Positions 61,480 through 64,000 of a stretch of 64,000 nt of DNA are shown here, piece by piece. The position numbers were made by a program, and so were the translations under genes. Where the stretch lies: contig OY294071.1 in the NCBI GenBank assembly GCA_958510875.1, positions 36,238,581 through 36,302,580 of the forward strand. Direction: 5' to 3'. Each line of letters starts with the position of its first letter. Within the stretch, counting starts at the first letter, position 1. Source of the stretch: Endomychus coccineus. Taxonomy: Eukaryota; Arthropoda; Insecta; Coleoptera; Endomychidae. The notes beneath the pieces are model-generated. The model worked only from the letters and a program-made list of their open reading frames with translations. It searched no databases and was not told the origin of the DNA.

Positions 61480-62504
61480 AAAATCAACTTTTACATATCG
61501 TACTACATACTTCTGAAAGCTGCTCACAGTGTGCTTGATCAGGAGTCGAATCAAACATGAGACCGAAATACGTGGCTTGACGAATTTTCGTGAGCATATT
61601 TCGCCGAACAGTAGATGCCATCAAATGGATAAGCTTGTTCTTTATGGTTGCTTAACCTCTACATTCGTATGCTGCGATGCTTTTTTTTCTTCTGATAACA
61701 GATTCTGGCGATTCATAAAAATCCTGCAACTTTGGTAATTTAAACTTTTTTCCATCTCCAAAAATAAGCAAGATAAGGGTCTATCGACTGGTGAAGTTTG
61801 GCAGATTACAACTGGGACATCCTGTAAATGTTAATTTTATACCTGGTATATTTTCCATAACCGATAAAAAATAGTGAATGCTAGATGATTAGTTGCTAGA
61901 AGCGTAGCTTTTTCAATTAATCTACTTTCAAGTAGCTAATTACAACAAGATGGAAGCCACTATGCTTACTTAGCAGAAATTACAAACGAATTGGCTGTGA
62001 AGTTCACTAATTAAAAGAAATATATCATGCTTAGTAACGTGTGAATGATTAACTCACTTCTACCTCTTAACAAAACAGTTGATAGTTCAAGGAACTAAGT
62101 ATTGAATGTTTAATTATTTAGATATTACGAGAGATAGAAAGACGGAAACTGGTTAACCGGATATGAGTTCAGAAGAGTAAACTTTACTTGCAAATTGTTT
62201 ATTAAATCTCGAACTGGAAGCTGAAGCACACATATTCATAAATTTTAATGCTACATCTATCATTTGTGACCATTTGTTTTGGTCAATACGGAGGATCATT
62301 TTTGGTAGCTGGTTTGCGATTATGGTAACATTGGAGAATGAATTAAAATGCCCCGCAAAAGGCGAAGCAATTTTTTTGAACCTCACATATATCAAAAGAG
62401 AAGAAAACTGTAAGATCTACTTGTCCATTAATACCAACTAAACTGTCTAGATTTCTAGAAGATTAAACCAAGTGCGGTTGAAAGTGTCTCTTAATTCTAA
62501 TTAT
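61480..62504. other. Intergenic, no gene recognised
   Basis: A minus-strand frame at 62153-62395 has no recognisable domain. Otherwise no signal. Confidence 0.4.
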
Positions 62505-62560
62505 ATCTATATAAAAATTCTCGGGAACTAGGTCACATTAACACTTTGTTTTATATTTTC

Positions 62561-62602
62561 GTCTTTACATATGTTTCGGTCTCACGACCATCATCAGAAG
62601 AC
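62561..62602 (-). ncRNA. Type I hammerhead ribozyme of the Penelope-like element
   Basis: Minus strand: stem I GTCTT (62602-62598) with AAGAC (62565-62561), core CTGATGA (62597-62591), and an extra U. Stem II is GGTC/GACC with a GTGA loop, GAA follows at 62577-62575, stem III is ACA/TGT with a TA loop, and A62566 precedes the predicted cut. It is identical to the ribozyme at 5421 except for stem III, where the G-C pair is replaced by A-U. That is a compensatory change. Confidence 0.88.
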
Positions 62603-62985
62603 TTATTATGTCAAAGAGGTTTTTTTTAAAACTAATTATACCACAAAGCGTCCATGTCGCACCAATTTCAATCAAAAATGCCCACGTCGCCGAAACTAAC
62701 AGAACCACAAATAATCGAAATTGTACCGTCAATATTTCAAGTATAAAATATAACAAGAATCCACTATTCAGGAATATTCTTATAATATACAAGCGCATGT
62801 TGGTATAGTGTTTAACGACTGGAGATCAAAGCTATTATGTTGAGTATCTACTCTCGAAGCAGATGTAACGATTTATGACGTACTTGAAAAAGGTTGCAGA
62901 CCTGTATTGGAATATTACTTTTGAGCATTCTTTCTAAAATATTCTTTTAACATTATAAAGACGCATGTAGGAATTTTCAAGAGTT

Positions 62986-64000
62986 TTAATTAATTAAGTT
63001 AGTATAAATCTGACTTAATGTCTGAATATCAGTCCTATGATTTACAGATTTGGAGTCACGTTTTATGTGAATCATCTCCAGAATTGATCTTTTATAATAA
63101 TTGGTTTCCTTAGTTAAAATATTAACATTTTTGTAATCAAATTGATGGTTATAATCAAAGCAGTGTTTAGCAATGGCGGTGGAATTTTCTAAGTATTTGT
63201 TTCTTGTGCTATACTTTTGGCCATACATTATTTTTTGTAAATATTGTTTAGAGATTCCAGTATAAGTCCCATCGCAATCTAAACAATTTAATTTGTGTAC
63301 TGTGTGGGTTTGTTTATCTTTAGGTATTAAAGGTTTTAGATTTGAGAAAAATTTTCCAACACAATTAGTAGGTTTATGCGTGACATTTATATCATACTTT
63401 TTTAAACATTTTTTAATTTTCTCTGAGGTCTCCGGAATGTAAGGTAACGTTATATAATTATCTGTATTACCTTTTATGTTACTTATATATGATGTTCCAT
63501 TATAGATTTTGTTTATTCTTTCTTTAATGATGGGCTTGAAAAAAATTTTTGGGTAGCCATTCATTTCCAATGTATTACGAACAATTTTTAAATTTTTGGG
63601 ACGGTCCTCTGGGTGGGACAATTTAACCGCGCGATCTGTAAGGCTGTTTATCACACTTTTTTTATAAGCTGTTGGTGCAACGGAATTGAAATGAAGATAA
63701 CGTTGAGACCAAACTTCTTTAGTAAACCATGAAGTTTTTATTTTTCCATCTGCATCATGCCTAATGTTCATATCTAGGAAATTTATGGTTTTGTTCACTT
63801 CTATTTCACAAGTAAATTGAAGTTTACAGTGGAAATTGTTCAATTTATTAATCACGTACTGAATTTTATCGTTGGGAACACACCTAAGACAATCATCTAC
63901 ATATCGTTTAAAGAATACGGGTTGAAAATCTAATGAATTAATAACAGATTCCTCTAGGCATTCCATAACAAGGTATGCGATAGTAGCTGAAATGGGAGAT
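62986..64000 (-). CDS. Penelope-like reverse transcriptase/GIY-YIG endonuclease, partial
   Basis: The frame is open from the window edge to a stop at 62986-62988 (338 codons visible) and is uninterrupted. At the edge it reads SPISATIAYLVMECLEESV, the reverse transcriptase region before the catalytic motif. FFKRYVDDCLRC, with the YVDD box, and INFLDMNIRH follow. The linker carries YLHFNSVAPTAYKKSVINSL. The C-terminal endonuclease part has LNCLDCDGTYTGISKQYLQK, AIAKHCFDYNHQFDYKNVNI and NYYKRSILEMIHIKR. The GIY-like first motif is degenerate (TYTG), and the Arg usually found in the following helix is not evident. The first methionine inside the window (63966) is not the true start. Because the frame is intact, this could be a recently active copy. 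Confidence 0.9.
   Translation of the reverse strand, partial: SPISATIAYLVMECLEESVINSLDFQPVFFKRYVDDCLRCVPNDKIQYVINKLNNFHCKLQFTCEIEVNKTINFLDMNIRHDADGKIKTSWFTKEVWSQRYLHFNSVAPTAYKKSVINSLTDRAVKLSHPEDRPKNLKIVRNTLEMNGYPKIFFKPIIKERINKIYNGTSYISNIKGNTDNYITLPYIPETSEKIKKCLKKYDINVTHKPTNCVGKFFSNLKPLIPKDKQTHTVHKLNCLDCDGTYTGISKQYLQKIMYGQKYSTRNKYLENSTAIAKHCFDYNHQFDYKNVNILTKETNYYKRSILEMIHIKRDSKSVNHRTDIQTLSQIYTNLIN

Larger units (their letters stand above)
62505..64000 (-). mobile_element. Penelope-like retroelement, runs off the right edge
   Basis: Coding part at 62986-64000 on the minus strand, then a 480-bp 3' region with the hammerhead ribozyme. The 3' region matches the solo copy at 5325-5520 through the block ending GTGTTAATGTGACCTAGTTC near 62525. 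Penelope-like elements carry a reverse transcriptase related to telomerase, a GIY-YIG endonuclease and hammerheads in their terminal repeats, and all three are represented here. Confidence 0.9.

Overview
This is an AT-rich, intron-bearing insect nuclear genome segment. The conserved genes are plainly arthropod, and the load of Penelope-like, non-LTR, mariner, hAT and P-type elements fits an insect with an expanded genome. A beetle is possible but unproven. About seven host genes are visible, most with long transposon-filled introns. No tRNA, rRNA or CRISPR was seen.

Layout. 834-2311 (+): terminal exon of an unrecognised serine-rich protein. 3931-5815 (+): a two-exon small secreted protein reconstructed from splice sites. 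6031-7269 (-): INTS12 (Integrator PHD subunit), four exons. 8219-18004 (+): ubiquilin, six exons, with a 7-kb intron holding a LINE, a DNA transposon with very long inverted ends, a LINE relic and a hammerhead ribozyme. 23987-36083 (+): a four-pass membrane protein whose 10.5-kb intron holds a foldback element, a mariner-type transposon, LINE relics and a hAT with an intact 8-bp target duplication. 42287-45907 (+): a proline-rich SH3 protein. 46453-47356 (-): CHIC2, nested downstream of the SH3 exons. 51124-51584 (+): SCOC. From 52.6 kb on the window is almost wholly mobile DNA: two LINEs, a TIR element encoding a protein with EDTD and GCDTTS motifs, and a Penelope-like element running off the right edge.

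Points that stand out. (1) Three hammerhead ribozymes share one architecture and covary in stem III. Two lie in clear Penelope-like 3' ends. (2) Between 48.8 and 50.9 kb, 18-, 34- and 36-bp palindromes starting CATAGATA are each flanked by 8-bp duplications. They look like excision footprints or extremely minimised elements. (3) Three copies of a P-superfamily-like element carry remains of a THAP domain. (4) The SH3 gene and SCOC are phase-compatible and could form one composite transcript. (5) An autonomous-looking TIR element encodes a possible PIN/FEN-like protein rather than a recognisable DDE transposase.

All exon boundaries were read by eye from splice consensus, reading frame and family resemblance. 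No alignment or transcript data were available.
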